Shown piece by piece: positions 21,541-32,908 of a stretch of DNA of 64,000 bases. The notes below the pieces were generated by a model, which ran no database searches, was not told the origin of the DNA, and saw only the letters and a list, made by a program, of their open reading frames with translations. Position 1 is the first letter of the stretch, and each line of letters opens with the position of its first letter. This DNA is from Fusarium oxysporum f. sp. lycopersici 4287. Lineage: Eukaryota > Ascomycota > Sordariomycetes > Hypocreales > Nectriaceae. The position numbers and the translations under genes were made by a program. The DNA lies in the NCBI RefSeq assembly GCF_000149955.1, contig NC_030988.1, forward strand, positions 3,445,993-3,509,992, written 5' to 3'.

Positions 21541-23633
21541 TCATTAGGAAGATGACAGTTTGATCTTATGCTACGCGTGGATCTGTATTACTATCAATCT
21601 ACCGTTCATATTATATATTTCATCTCAGAGTACGGAGGAGCCAGCGAATCGTCGTTTATCTGGTGGTCAATTAGGTTATTTTAGAAACACGAATTGGTGC
21701 AGTTGCAGACATGTCATGGCGGGCAAAAGTCCACGAAACCTAAAATGCAACCTCGCTTTTAAGCTCAGCCAGTTTAGTGTCTACTCTTATTTCTTCAAGG
21801 TTCTAGACCTGGACCCCTATTCATTTAGAATCCACCAGTGTACAGTACAGACAGCCTGATAGCACAGAGGTAGAGGCAGCTTGATCAAACGTGTCAAAAG
21901 GCGGGTATGGCCCGATTGGTTCGCTTGGCCACCTAGAGATCAACGCTCCATTGGTATATAAAGGAGCACTGCCAACCCCCTTTTAGTATAGAAGCTCTTT
22001 TAACCCTCTCTTATGTGACCCTCTGCTGTGCGTGCCACAAAACGGGAACATCAGTTGGTGATGCCGGTGAGCTCTTCTACTTCTAAATATTAAATATAAA
22101 TACCTAAAACATTAACTTGCAAATTCTCACCAACCACTTTCAGGGTGGAACGGTTGACCCAGACTGAATTTATCCACGAAGTAGTCGATTGGTCGCTGTG
22201 AGTCGTCAGTGCTAAATGCCACGAGGAACTTTGAATGCCAAGAGATCAAAAGGTTTTTAGGTCATATTGACAAGCGGGCAAGATTGTTATTAGATTAAAT
22301 GTTACCAGTGGGTGTCCAAGGGCTGTCGGTTTCGTTTACCTACCTCAGGTCGGTTCTCTCTTCTGTCCCAACGAAGCTCACATGGGTTAGCAGTGACGGT
22401 ATCAGTACTGACTGCCATGTTGTAATTGAATCGTTATAGAGTTCTCAATTGTCACGGATGGTATATTAACCAAGAGCTGGAGTGGCACAATATTACTTTG
22501 GGACAGCCAACTGGTACTGGTGGTTCTTCATTCTTATACGATATCCAACATTCTCGTTTTACGCGTACTGTGTTATCCCCAGCTAGACTGCACCCCACCT
22601 CAGGTCTAAATCACTCATCCCTCTAACCGACGAAAGCCCTTTCTTTGCTTATCTTTTCCCTCACTTGAACCCCTCATGTTTGAGGATAATTATGAGGCCT
22701 CAAAAGCCTCACTTCAACCCTTATATTGGATCGACATGTGATTTAGTGATATTTAAGTCGACCTTTAAGTACTGTCTGGGTCACAATTGGCTATTTGCTT
22801 CGAAGGAGTGGGTGGAATGGTATTTCCAGTAAACTCCGGTTAAAAGAGGGGACGCGATGTCTTGAACCACTCGCTGAGCCCATGTATGAACGCCGCACAT
22901 GAATTAGCGTCCATCTATTGTAGTAGTGTCGCTCTCGACCAATACGATCCACTATGGTTGAGCTCGTGTGAGTAATGATTTAATGATAGGACGCTGCTAT
23001 GACGATACAGTACACAAGCCTCAAATTCCTTTTTCTCAGCCCTTGCAATAAGAGTAGTATTGTATTTGGCACACTGTGTGAACGTTGGTTCATTTGACGC
23101 ATAAACTGAACACCATGTGATTGCGACCCTTACTTACCCCTCATATTACGTTTAAGGTTTTCAACCTCGGTAACTGCGCGGCCGGTGAAGATTGGATCGA
23201 GGTGGTCGAAACGTGAGAAAAGAATTCCTCTCATCCGAGTCGCCCAGCTGCTACTGTGCAACCAATGAACCAGGTTATCTCCAGGCTATCCCCTGGTTAT
23301 CCTCATCTGAGTGTTCATCTACGATTCTCGAGTCCTAGACCGCAAAACAGGATTGCGATGAATTAAGATGTATACACACATAAGAAGTCGTCGCTTGAAA
23401 TTCATGATGCTCATCGCCAATCACAAACACGGCAACTATACAGCACCATTAAACTTGTACGTCATTTTGCATACTGAATTTCTCTCACTCTAGACTGGAA
23501 ATTTTAAGTTGATTTCTGAGTGATAATATTCCCAAGGCCATGACCTATCTGGTGCCACTGTCACGCCGCCATGTTTTGGAGCCCAGAAGAACCCTGAAAA
23601 ACCCCTCGTCGATCACTGGTGCTGCTGTCATTG
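21541..23633. other. Long intergenic stretch without a recognised gene
   Basis: A TATATAAAGG box occurs near 21955 and small frames are scattered through the region, but none shows a domain, a sensible start context or splice structure. It is the 3' side of the bZIP gene. Confidence 0.45.
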
Positions 23634-24518
23634 TCATGCGGCCGCGGGGCTGTGGTTGTGAGTGTGACCCCAATTCTCGGAAGAGAACACTTGCTTTGTC
23701 AACTTATCCAATGTTTTATACGCCTGTTTCGCAATGTACTGTTGAATCAGAGTACATTCGCATTCGCCATGCCTCAGAATTTCGAATTTGAGTTGGGAAA
23801 CCTCCTCCTGGAGGTCGCTATAGCAAGAAGAAAGTAGTCGATGTCGATCTTGCAATTCTTCCATCCGAGAGGTCAACTCGTTTGCTTGATCCTTTTTGCG
23901 ATCACGACATTTGGCAGCCGCCCTCCGGTTTCGTTCCCGAACTTTCATATGTTGTTCGCTCTTGGCATCATCCAGCTCTGTTCTTGTCTCCCGACAATTT
24001 CTTTTCTCGCATAGCAACCTCCTGTTTACAGACTGCTTCCCAGCCTTTCTTCTCTTTGGCGGCTCTGGTGTCGATTGGTATCTGGTAAAATCTGATGTAG
24101 TGAAGGGCTCTAGGCTTTCTTGATCATTATCACGATTCCTAATAGAGCTTTGTGTGTCCTCCTTGGTTGTGGTGGTCTGTGATGTGGGAAAGCTGAATCC
24201 AGCTGACTGCTGGTTTTTGGAAGATATGGGCGATAGCTGAGTAGTGCCGAAGCTCGGATCATCCATCCAGCCACCAGCCATTTCACCATGGAAGTAATGC
24301 TCTGAAGTTGGGGTTGGAAGAGACGGAGTTTGAGAACTCGACGAGTTTGTTGGGAAGGATTGATTAGAGGAACTCATCCAATGCCATGAAATGAGGTATT
24401 CGGGCAAGTCTTGCCAGGCAAGATCAAAGAAATATTGAGTATCAATAGGTCCATCACTTTCGATTAAAGAATCAGTTGGGAAGTAGCTGTTTTCTGCTAG
24501 GGTTTCCGCAAAAGCCAT
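23634..24518 (-). CDS. bZIP transcription factor, ATF/CREB-like, 294 aa
   Basis: The start MAFAETLAENSYFP is chosen over earlier codons because it is a true ATG after an untranslated-looking segment. The N-terminal 180 residues are acidic and Ser/Thr/Gln-rich, as in activation regions. The basic region HMKVRERNRRAAAKCRDRKK lies near residues 188-208 with the N-x2-A-A-x2-C-R signature. A leucine zipper follows, with heptad positions through LTSRMEELQDRHRLL and LQEEVSQLKFEI. The nuclear factor would bind CRE-like sites as a dimer. Related fungal proteins control stress response and spore properties; that role is only inferred. Confidence 0.88.
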   Translation of the reverse strand: MAFAETLAENSYFPTDSLIESDGPIDTQYFFDLAWQDLPEYLISWHWMSSSNQSFPTNSSSSQTPSLPTPTSEHYFHGEMAGGWMDDPSFGTTQLSPISSKNQQSAGFSFPTSQTTTTKEDTQSSIRNRDNDQESLEPFTTSDFTRYQSTPEPPKRRKAGKQSVNRRLLCEKRNCRETRTELDDAKSEQHMKVRERNRRAAAKCRDRKKDQANELTSRMEELQDRHRLLSSCYSDLQEEVSQLKFEILRHGECECTLIQQYIAKQAYKTLDKLTKQVFSSENWGHTHNHSPAAA

Positions 24519-24770
24519 AATTCGTACGTGATGGAATTTTTCCTCGGCCAGTTCACAACTTATGCCCCGAATTGATGCGTGACACTTGGTGGGTAAAACT
24601 TGAATCGTTAGACGTGATAGAGTGTGCACAGACATTCGAATTAAACGAGTTATGGGACAAAAAAGTAACTTATAACACAAAAGAATTGCCTTGGCATATC
24701 ATACGTCTCCTCTCACTTGGTATCATCGAGAGTATGTGGGGGGCTGTTAAAAATCGCCAAAAACCCGCTA

Positions 24771-25209
24771 ACGTGTTTGATAAGTGAGTGGGTCATCCAA
24801 GTGAGTGAGTCAATCTTATTTCCACCTTAAATCCGGGGTTTAAAAAATTCTTTAAAAATTCAAACTAAGCCTAAATTGGCTGTAATTTTAGTAGCCTATA
24901 TATAAGTCTTAAAATATATTATATAAATTTTTTAAGACTTTTAGAAAAATTCTATATAGCTATAAACCTTAAAACCTATTTATACTGTATTTTATACTGT
25001 ATAATTAAGCTTTACTATATAAAATAAAATAGCTAAAAGTCTTAAAAAAATATTTTATAATAAGGTTAATTATACTATTCTTAAAAATATTTTTTTTAAA
25101 TTTTTATCTATTTTATTTAGAATAAAAAGATACTATAGGGTAGGTTTTTTAATACTATACAGTGCAGTGACTCACTTACTTGTCTGACCCACTCACTTAT
25201 CAAACACGT
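24771..25209. mobile_element. AT-rich MITE, copy 1 of a two-member family
   Basis: The 439-bp element has terminal inverted repeats starting ACGTGTTTGATAAGTGAGTG, matching through about 45 positions, and is flanked by TA at 24769-24770 and 25210-25211. The interior is AT-rich and non-coding. It is clearly related to the element at 27184 (shared CTATATATAAGTC, TCTATATAGCTATAAAC and CTGTATTTTA blocks). It lies just 5' of the bZIP gene. Confidence 0.88.
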
Positions 25210-25338
25210 TAGCCGAAGTCGCATCAGGTAATATCAGTCATGCTCGACTAAAGGCAAGGGCCGAGTCAGCCTACTCGTTCGCTTCCACAAATGTCTATTT
25301 CAAGCCATTTAAAGTTTAACACACTCAAATTGTGTTAT

Positions 25339-25689
25339 TTACTTAACTCTTGAGGTGCCTGTTTTCGTTACGATGCATGGACCCTTCAACCTTTGGAGCT
25401 TAAAATGGTGGAGAACGTCACCTTCTGCAGCGTTATTACCGTTCGCCACTAGAGAACTGTAATGCTCAACTTCGCACACATGATACCTTTGGCTTTGGAA
25501 GAGTGATTGATTTGCGAGAATCATGAGTTGAGGCGTTTCAAAATCGAATGGTGGTGATCTGATGTGCTCGCAACACCTTCTGTTAGATTGGTGCGCTTGC
25601 GATGAATCCGCAGACTCACTAAGTGCCATGAGATATTGGGTCATTACATTGGGGTTAGATTTTCTATTGCTTCTAGTACGCGAAAACAT
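25339..25689 (-). CDS. Hypothetical protein, 116 aa
   Basis: An ATG-initiated frame encodes MFSRTRSNRKSNPN and onward, with no domain I recognise. It lies between two non-coding repeats. Coding status is doubtful. Confidence 0.22.
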   Translation of the reverse strand: MFSRTRSNRKSNPNVMTQYLMALSESADSSQAHQSNRRCCEHIRSPPFDFETPQLMILANQSLFQSQRYHVCEVEHYSSLVANGNNAAEGDVLHHFKLQRLKGPCIVTKTGTSRVK

Positions 25690-25906
25690 ACGAGTCCCAT
25701 TTGGCGCCTGAGGTCTCGGTGAGGCTTTAAGGACATATGATTATGATCTGACGTGGCATGTTCCCATAGATTCGACTCCAACGCTGGAGCTGAGTGTTAA
25801 GGTCTTTGCCCAGGTACTAACTCAAGTTGTGCGTAAGCTTTTAGCTTATCTGCCATCCCAAACAGCTGCAAGTCGCACATCTGGCTGACTGGGTCCATTC
25901 GGAGAG

Positions 25907-26233
25907 TTAGACTAGTGTTCCGTTTATCCCAGAAATAGAATAGGATTGATCGTTAGTCAATATGCCTTCTAAAGTCCACCGCGAAGTTGATATCGGAGTT
26001 ATTACCCCAATATCGCACAGAAAAGAACAAAGGACTCGAGTCAAGTCCATCCAATCCAGAGACCCTGATGCCGAAATCAAACTTGTTGTAATCTTGCCCT
26101 CAATGCTTTCCCGCACGATAATGTGGAGCTGAAGATTCCGAGTCTGTCTTCCCATAAATCCCGCGCGTACAACGGCAAATGATGGGTTTTCAAAAGATGG
26201 GTTTTCAAAAGCCATGGTTATTGCTTGAGGCAT
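25907..26233 (-). CDS. Hypothetical protein, 108 aa
   Basis: An ATG-initiated frame with a tandem duplication near its N-terminus (FENPSFENPSF), caused by a directly repeated 15-bp unit. No family is recognised, and chance openness is possible. Confidence 0.22.
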   Translation of the reverse strand: MPQAITMAFENPSFENPSFAVVRAGFMGRQTRNLQLHIIVRESIEGKITTSLISASGSLDWMDLTRVLCSFLCDIGVITPISTSRWTLEGILTNDQSYSISGINGTLV

Positions 26234-26324
26234 AATAGTCGAGAATGGAGGGGTAAAGATTACTTGAAAGTATCATGCCACACCATACAGTAATTTGCAA
26301 GACAACACCTTCCTCTTTTTTTTA

Positions 26325-26626
26325 TCTCCTGAGAGGTCATAAGCCTCCAATGCGGTCACCACTTGGGGGCATAAGCCAATCATAATATGCCAATCAGCCA
26401 ATACATTTTGTTATAAAATACAGTAGAGAAAGAGTAATTATGGCAGGGTAGCAGCTAATTACAATTTGCCATTTAGCTTAAGTCCTGAGTTAATGGTACC
26501 GTAAGCTGAGCCGCCACAAAAAACGACATACATCCTGACTCCTGCTTGGGTGAAGCTCTCGTCATCTCTTTGTACGTGGGGTTAGTGGTCAAAGTACGTA
26601 CTGGAGGCTTATGACCTCTCAGGAGA
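26325..26626. mobile_element. 302-bp MITE with 25-bp TIRs
   Basis: The ends are perfect inverted repeats of 25 bp (TCTCCTGAGAGGTCATAAGC and five more bases), flanked by TA at 26323-26324 and 26627-26628. There is no coding content. An internal stretch around 26560-26590 (TTTGTACGTGGGGTTAG) resembles a piece of the dispersed repeat at 20320-20345. Confidence 0.82.
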
Positions 26627-26632
26627 TATGTG

Positions 26633-27180
26633 GTCGCAATCTATCTCACAGAAGCGTCCTATTGTTATGAGATCATGCACTTTACCCAATCGCTGTTCTG
26701 CTTTTGTCCCCTACCATATGGAGTACATACGTTCCAGATCCTTACACCATGCGTATAGAGGGTATGTTCTAGATCTTGATAACTTTTTAGAACTGTGAAA
26801 TATCATCCCTAGCGGCCATCCACACTACTTCGGCCGCTAAAGAACTCACTTAGCCCAGCCGTGACGCAGTGCCATCAATACACCTAAAACGCAATCATTC
26901 CACCTTTCCAAAAGTATCCCACCATAAAGTTGTCATAAATTCATAGTTTGGTTCTAGACCCAGAGAAAGAGTGACTGTTGACGGTTGTAATCTCATGATA
27001 CTCTCCACACAACGCTATGATCTGACTGAGCTATCTACTCTTATGCAAGACGTTCATGCTTGAGGCTTAATGATATTGCGTCAACCTCTCGGCGCCATCC
27101 CCTCATTCTATCACGACATCGGCAATCGCTCTAGAATGAATTTGGAGAGCCTTATACCACAACCGTTTCGGTGAACAGGG
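26633..27180. other. Intergenic, no recognised feature
   Basis: The stretch between two MITEs has no coding frame of interest and no repeat that I can define. Confidence 0.4.
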
Positions 27181-27183
27181 ATA

Positions 27184-27604
27184 ACGTAGTTCACAAGCGA
27201 GTTGGCCACCTAAACGAGTTGGCCAGCATACTTTTCACCTTAAAAGCTATTTTTTAAATAATTCTTATAAATTCAAATTAGACTTAAAATAGCTAAGATT
27301 TGAATAACGTATATATAAGTCCTAAAGTAAGCTATATTAATTTTCTTAGATTTTTAAAAAAAATCCTATATAGCTATAAACTTTAAAGTCTATTTACACT
27401 GTAAAATACACTGTATTTTAAGGTTTTCTATATAATCTAAAATACTTAAAAATCTTTAAAAAATACTTTCTAATAAAGTTAACTATACTATTTTAGGAAC
27501 ACTTTTTATTTAATTTTTAGCTAATTTATTTAAGCTTTGGAATGCTATAGGGTAAGCTATTATTAGCTGCACAGTATGCTGGCCAACTCGCTTGTGAACT
27601 ACGT
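27184..27604. mobile_element. AT-rich MITE, copy 2 of a two-member family
   Basis: The 421-bp element has inverted termini beginning ACGTAGTTCACAAGCGAGTT, flanked by TA at 27182-27183 and 27605-27606. The interior is collinear with copy 1 at 24771. The termini of the two copies have diverged, but each remains perfectly paired with its own partner end over the first 25 bases. Confidence 0.88.
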
Positions 27605-27777
27605 TATATTCTCTCAGGCCACTGTGATAGCTTCAACTCACCAAAACTCATACAGCGAATCTTTACTATCAGGGCTATATATCTACATTGACCCTTCTCT
27701 TTAAATAACACCCTTATCTAAACTTAGTCTCTACGCCCAAATCATCCAGATAATTACATACAACTAAGGCTCCATCC

Positions 27778-28400
27778 ATGTCTCAGTGGACCTACTCCCA
27801 TGTTCCCATTACCATTATCAAAGACGATGACCTTACATATCAAGGAGAGACACTCACCACGTTATACGAAAGGGCACGTCTCGAAGCAATCAAGACAGCA
27901 CAATGCGCAGATACCATACCCAGCGGGGCCATGGTACAAGGTTTGCATTATCTAACACCTCGATGAGGACGCAAGATTAATACATACGTGCTAACGCAAC
28001 TCTAGGAGTTGCGCCAATCACCTTAAAGCGGTTGACTCCATTTTGCTCCTACAACTGCTGTAGATAGGCTACGAAGACTATTTACAGTCATATATTACTG
28101 CAATTGAATGATTCTCGGATCAGGCACCACGCTGAGAGTAATCAAGGCAGTGCAAGCAAATTAACAACGTTACAGATAAGCTTTGGCAAAAAGCTAAGGA
28201 GTTTGAATTAATGTCCATACCCATTAGCTCACGCGGCACGTATCGACCAACTTGTCAGTTACTTCCAAGCCAAGGGTTTCGACTACATAACCATTGCTCT
28301 ATCTGTCCGCATGCCACAGATGGTACGCTCTGATACTGAGGGTTTGGGTCTTGTGTTTCCTTTTGTGAATTTCTCATCAGCTCAAACACAGAGACGCGAG
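27778..28400 (+). CDS. Hypothetical multi-exon gene, possibly decayed
   Basis: A gene-like start lies at 27778 (MSQWTYSHVPITIIKDDD), with a 5' flank rich in CT and A. Exon 1 can end at 27942, before GTTTGC, and resume after a GCTAAC branch and CTCTAG acceptor at about 28005, reading GVAPITLKRL. Further downstream, coding-like segments NNVTDKLWQKAKEFELM (about 28160) and AHAARIDQLVSYFQAKG (about 28230) appear in different phases. I cannot join all pieces confidently and recognise no domain. Confidence 0.3.
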
Positions 28401-28744
28401 TGAGCAGCCCAGAAAGATCCGCTACAAAATATAAAATCGAAACAGTTTAATTAAAATGAGAACAAATCATGTCATTGAATCATATGAACTATGTCTGGTC
28501 CTTGCCTTCTCACGCCTAACCTCTTCCAGGCCCATAGTCGCGATTTAAAAGCTTTTCATCTTTTTTATATTTTTTTTAGAGAGGGAGTACTTGGCATCGT
28601 TAGAGAAGTTTAAAGTCACACAGTATCTGCTCCCAAGATTATCTGGTGGCCCTGTATAAAAACAAGTTTCTTCTCAGATCAAACGATTACAATGACAAGA
28701 TTTTCTTCCTGTAACCTTACTGTAATTCCCTCTCCTTGTGTACA
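28401..28744. other. Intergenic, no recognised feature
   Basis: Convergent 3' flanks with a T-rich tract near 28560. No gene is seen. Confidence 0.4.
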
Positions 28745-29366
28745 TCATGATACATGGTAGCCATCCCTTCTCTTGTTCAGTGTAAACTCAATCTTTCTTT
28801 CTAATTCTAGAATGCGATTCCTTGCCATATCCAATACTTGCCCTCTGCTCAGAACTTGGCTAAAATTGACTGTCGTATCCCTGTCAGCAAGGCTCCGTGC
28901 CTGTGCCGCTGGCAGAACTGCGAGAAGCCTCTCAAACTGCGTCTTGAGTCGGGCACGGTAATGTTTCGCGACAAAGTTATGGCTTTCTCGGGCGTGATCT
29001 AGATTGCTGGGTGCTGTGTTACGACGCTTTCGGCTCTTTGATTTTCGTGATGCTGATCGAAGTTGAAGTTGAACGTCGGAAAAAGGAAGTGAAATATCCT
29101 TGTTGGAGGGGCGTTGATTCAACAGGCTCTTCTCCTCTTTAGGAGGGGTCAAGGGCCCACTTGTCGCCCCCCTCAGCCGTTCTGTGTTGGCATCGGGGCA
29201 GATAGTCAAGGTTCATCTCAAGACTTGGTTGGCAGTCCATGGAGAGATCGGCTTCCAATAAATCAGAAGGTCCAGGTGACCCGAATGTGTTGGTAAAATA
29301 CTCAGAAGCCAAATACTCATCCATGTTCGATATATGATTCTTGGTAGTAACTGTTGTTATGGCCAT
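28745..29366 (-). CDS. bHLH transcription factor, split over two frames
   Basis: The C-terminal frame carries a basic helix-loop-helix: RESHNFVAKHYRARLKTQFE for basic region and helix 1, a loop after LLAVLP, and helix 2 LSRGQVLDMARNRILELE. The S-H-N-x-V-x-K-x-Y-R signature is typical of fungal E-box binders. The N-terminal frame starts at a real ATG (29366, MAITTVTTKNHISNMDEYL) but is in another phase. A 43-bp intron from 29224 (GTCTTG) to 29182 (CACAG) would join them into 192 aa. The donor is weak and the intron short, so a frameshift remains possible. I am sure of the domain, less sure of the 5' structure. Confidence 0.72.
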
Positions 29367-30824
29367 GTAAGTAGGGGCTTCATCTGTCAGGTCGGGATCA
29401 ACTCACCCTGCCCCGGTGAGCACTCAGGAGGCATCTGTAAACAATTATCAGTCCACGGCCATTAAAAGTCAGATTAGGCAACCACGTAATGCCCCAGATA
29501 CTCCATTGTATTACCGATTGTAAATACTGGTCTGTGAGAAACTTTCTTGAAATTGGGATTCATCATACCCTTTGATAAAGGTGTCAAGGGTACTTTCAAT
29601 CTCCATAGCAGCCATTTGGGCGATACGGCCAGTGGTTGAAGTCTGTTGGGAATTTTGATGAATCTTTCGAAAAGAATATAAGATAATTTACCATGTTTCG
29701 TTGTGACACGTTACAATATCATCCAGGAGCAACTGACATTGTACAAATGAATGTTACCATTCTATCTTATGGCTGACTCCCGGTGGAAATTTCAGGGTCA
29801 ATAACCGACTACATATCGAGATGGTGGCGAATGGTAGATATTATCGACTGATGTGAGCAAATCTTGATCGACCGTGTCTCGAGGATCGGCCACTTCCAAG
29901 TTTCCGGAATTTTGTCCACCCATTTATTGGTTATCAGAGTAAAGTTAACCTCGCGGAGGAACCAGGCTTGGCGGCCGACTCCGGGCCGGTCCCCAGCCTG
30001 GATGGTGGTCGAGGCCGGTCCATCACCTTAGCTAGAACATGGTGCGTCAGATGGAATGTCATTACCAATACACCCTGAGTAGTGGAGATGACATTATTTG
30101 CTGCTAGTCTATTAACTTTGATCGAAAGTATTGGCAATAACTTTGGCAAAAACAGCTGAGCAGGCGGTGCATCTTAGCATGATATGACGAACTGGATTGC
30201 TGGAATCCGTACTGTATGCGGCTTATCGCAAAAAGATGCCGTGGTTATTGGTATGTGTCGTGAGAATTCGACCACTAAGATCTCCTTTTCAAAACCGCCC
30301 ACGTAATAATCATGTGATTAATGAAGAGGAGATGACAGGCAACATGGAACTGGCCGGATGCCTTCTAGCCGTCATCTGACTCTTATTGGCAAGATCCTGA
30401 ATTCCTCAGTCATCAACATCTGGCTATGATTATGCCAAATTGAGCTGCAAAGGATTGATTTAAGTCAGTTCAAAGTGTCGTTTTCTCGTACTATCTAGAT
30501 CGTATAACCTCCACTGGGGAAAAAAGCGACAACAATGGCCTAGAAATTACCAACAGTTTTCGATTAACAGCGTAATCCTCCTTTCACATGATCCCGTTAC
30601 TTTCATTGAGACAACACGCGCTATATCCCTCTTCTCTGCGTTCGTTGCCACGATACCGCCATACCGCCTCTCGTCTACAGTCCGTCACTGCCTTCTACAA
30701 GTAGCGTAGGGCGCTGAGAAATCGATATGCACAACTGACTGTTTGCACAGACGAAGGATCCCACTTCTACAATTTGCCTTATATGCCGCTCAAATAGCAT
30801 TTACCTCCCCATATTCATCCCACC
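29367..30824. other. Divergent promoter region, bHLH and CBM21 genes
   Basis: Both genes are transcribed outward from this 1.5-kb stretch. It holds a GC-rich segment near 29960-30025 and no recognisable gene. Long leaders for either gene may lie here. Confidence 0.45.
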
Positions 30825-31955
30825 ATGTCTATTGCAGCATTCACCCCCCAAAATGCGTCGAGAGAGTCGTATGTGACAGCTGCCAGACGCCAGGTCACAA
30901 AGAATGCATCTTACAACCTCACGCAACACTGGACCTGGCCTGAGAGTCTTATGTCTAGACAAGATATTCCTACATTGCAAGAAACAACCCCAAAAACGCT
31001 GCAAGATAATAAAACAGTCGCCGAAGGGCTCTTCAAACGGCTACCGTCCTCTTCGCTGAATGCAAGTAACGGTAGCGAAGAACAGGATTCTTGCCAGCCT
31101 CATATCAACTCCAATCTCTCCACCATCCCTTTCAACAACCCAACCCTAGTCGGGGAGGTTCATCAGTGGAGAGACTTGGTCCGTAGCTGGTGTTCCCAGC
31201 CCTTAGAGTCTTGTGTTACTCCTGGCAAACCTGACGACAAGTCGCCACAAAATTCAGAGCGGCTGCTCCTTAAAGACGAAGTGGGGAATTACCAAGCAGG
31301 CCGAAACACTCATAGCAAGTCTTTGGGATTTGCTCTGCCTCAGCCCAGTCGACTGAGCTCCAGAAAATCTGCGTGTACCAAAACGGTGCATTTCGCACCA
31401 GATCTGGAACAAATTTGCCACTTCTACCGCACCGATCGTCCATCAGCAGTCAATTCTATTTCGGCCCTTGTTGATGACTGGCGTCGAGACAAAGTCTCCT
31501 CGTCCTCTCATCACGAATGGCCCTGCAGGCGAGCATCCTCGTACTACTGGGCTATCAACACTCCCAACTTTCCCCAAGATGCCGTGGCTCGCCAATCGAT
31601 GCCTGTTAGGCTTGACAAGATAATATTTTCGGCTCCTGAAACAGCCATCATGGGAAGTGTTATAGTAGCAAATCTCGATTTTCACAAATTGGTTGCCTGT
31701 CGCTACACTTTAGACTATTGGAAGACTGTATCAGAAACCGAGGCGATATATAACGCCGATCAGTGCGGAAGAAATCAAGACTACGATGTGTTCATCTTCA
31801 AAATCGACTTGACGGAATGTATTGATCTTGAGTATAAGCCCATGTTTCTTTGCATTCGTTATGTGGTGAGTGGCCAAGAGTTTTGGGATAACAATTCTTA
31901 CGCGAATTTTCAAGTGGATTTTATGAAGAAAGGGAGAAGACAGCAAACGGCATGA
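30825..31955 (+). CDS. Glycogen-targeting PP1 regulatory subunit (CBM21), 376 aa
   Basis: A single exon starting at CACCATG. The N-terminal 180 residues are Ser/Pro-rich and unstructured-looking. KTVHFAPDLE near residue 185 fits the RVxF docking motif for type 1 phosphatase. A CBM21 domain fills residues about 263-370: IIFSAPETAIMGSVIVANL, then KLVACRYTLDYWKT, then MFLCIRYVVSGQEFWDNN and NFQVDF, with the conserved W-x-D-N-N. Proteins of this design (yeast Gac1 and relatives) bring PP1 to glycogen to activate glycogen synthase. The short tail after CBM21 is basic. Confidence 0.87.
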   Translation: MSIAAFTPQNASRESYVTAARRQVTKNASYNLTQHWTWPESLMSRQDIPTLQETTPKTLQDNKTVAEGLFKRLPSSSLNASNGSEEQDSCQPHINSNLSTIPFNNPTLVGEVHQWRDLVRSWCSQPLESCVTPGKPDDKSPQNSERLLLKDEVGNYQAGRNTHSKSLGFALPQPSRLSSRKSACTKTVHFAPDLEQICHFYRTDRPSAVNSISALVDDWRRDKVSSSSHHEWPCRRASSYYWAINTPNFPQDAVARQSMPVRLDKIIFSAPETAIMGSVIVANLDFHKLVACRYTLDYWKTVSETEAIYNADQCGRNQDYDVFIFKIDLTECIDLEYKPMFLCIRYVVSGQEFWDNNSYANFQVDFMKKGRRQQTA

Positions 31956-32364
31956 CTGAAGGTGTACAATACAAGACAATTTATTACCCCACGGGCAGCC
32001 TGTTCTGTTCTGACTGAAAGGGCACTAGTCGCTAATGCTTACATCCAACGCCTGCTTTTCGTCCTCGTTTCCCTCAAGCCCATGCTGTGCCACTCATTGC
32101 TCAATTTGTGTCCGCGTTTTCGTAAGCAGATGTTTTGTTAGAATTATGCCGTCTTATGGGCCTATAATCAGTTTCTGGCTGAACAAGCGAGGTATGCAGA
32201 AGTACCAGTGCTGCCTAGAGCTCCGGGCGCAAATCGAAGAAGTGGAGATATATCGCCAGTGCGGATAAAGAGGACTGCGACCTTCCGTCAGCCATTAAGG
32301 TACATCAACGTATGGGCAAAAAGCCGCCAATACATGTGTATACAGCGTGTAAGTGTAGAAATGC
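31956..32364. other. Intergenic, no recognised feature
   Basis: The 3' flank of the CBM21 gene, up to the foldback element. Confidence 0.4.
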
Positions 32365-32908
32365 CTAAGAAGTGGGGCTAACTTTTGTTAGATTGGCGGC
32401 TGGGAATTGTTAGATACGCGAGTAGGGTTAATATCCAATTAAAATAGGGTTAATTTTCACACTTGAGGATCAATCTCGTCCCCAGGAGCTTCTGTCTCTG
32501 TTCTGTCCTTTTAGGTGTTGTTAGATACGCATGAATACGATGGGGTGAGTGTATCCAAGTGTGGACCAGAATGTTGTGATGTTATTGATCGTCGACTTGA
32601 TTCTTTGATCAGTCTGTCAAAGAGGGGTTTCACCCCTCTTTTGGATACAAGAATAATATTGCAATAAGGGAAGTGGAGCCCATTCCTGTTGGATTAGTGA
32701 TAGCGCCTCGATAAAAGAAACATGTATTTTGTGGGTCCCCGGATATATCAATACCGGGTAGCGGGGAAAACACCAAAAAAGGACAGAACAGAGACAGAAG
32801 CTCCTGGGGACTAGATTGATCCTCAAGTGTGAAAATTAATCCTATTTTAATTGGATATTAACCCTACTCGCGTATCTAACATTAACTACCCCCACTTCTA
32901 ATCCACCC
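32365..32908. mobile_element. Foldback-type non-autonomous element
   Basis: Two arms of about 111 bp (32409-32519 and 32769-32880) are inverted copies with few mismatches; both contain GTTAGATACGCGAGTAGGG and ACTTGAGGATCAATCT. Weaker pairing extends outward to AGAAGTGGGG near 32369 and its complement near 32904. The 250-bp centre carries a scrap of transposase (VIDRRLDSLISLSKRG) also found at 9500-9600. This suggests a deletion derivative of a pogo-like element. Confidence 0.7.
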
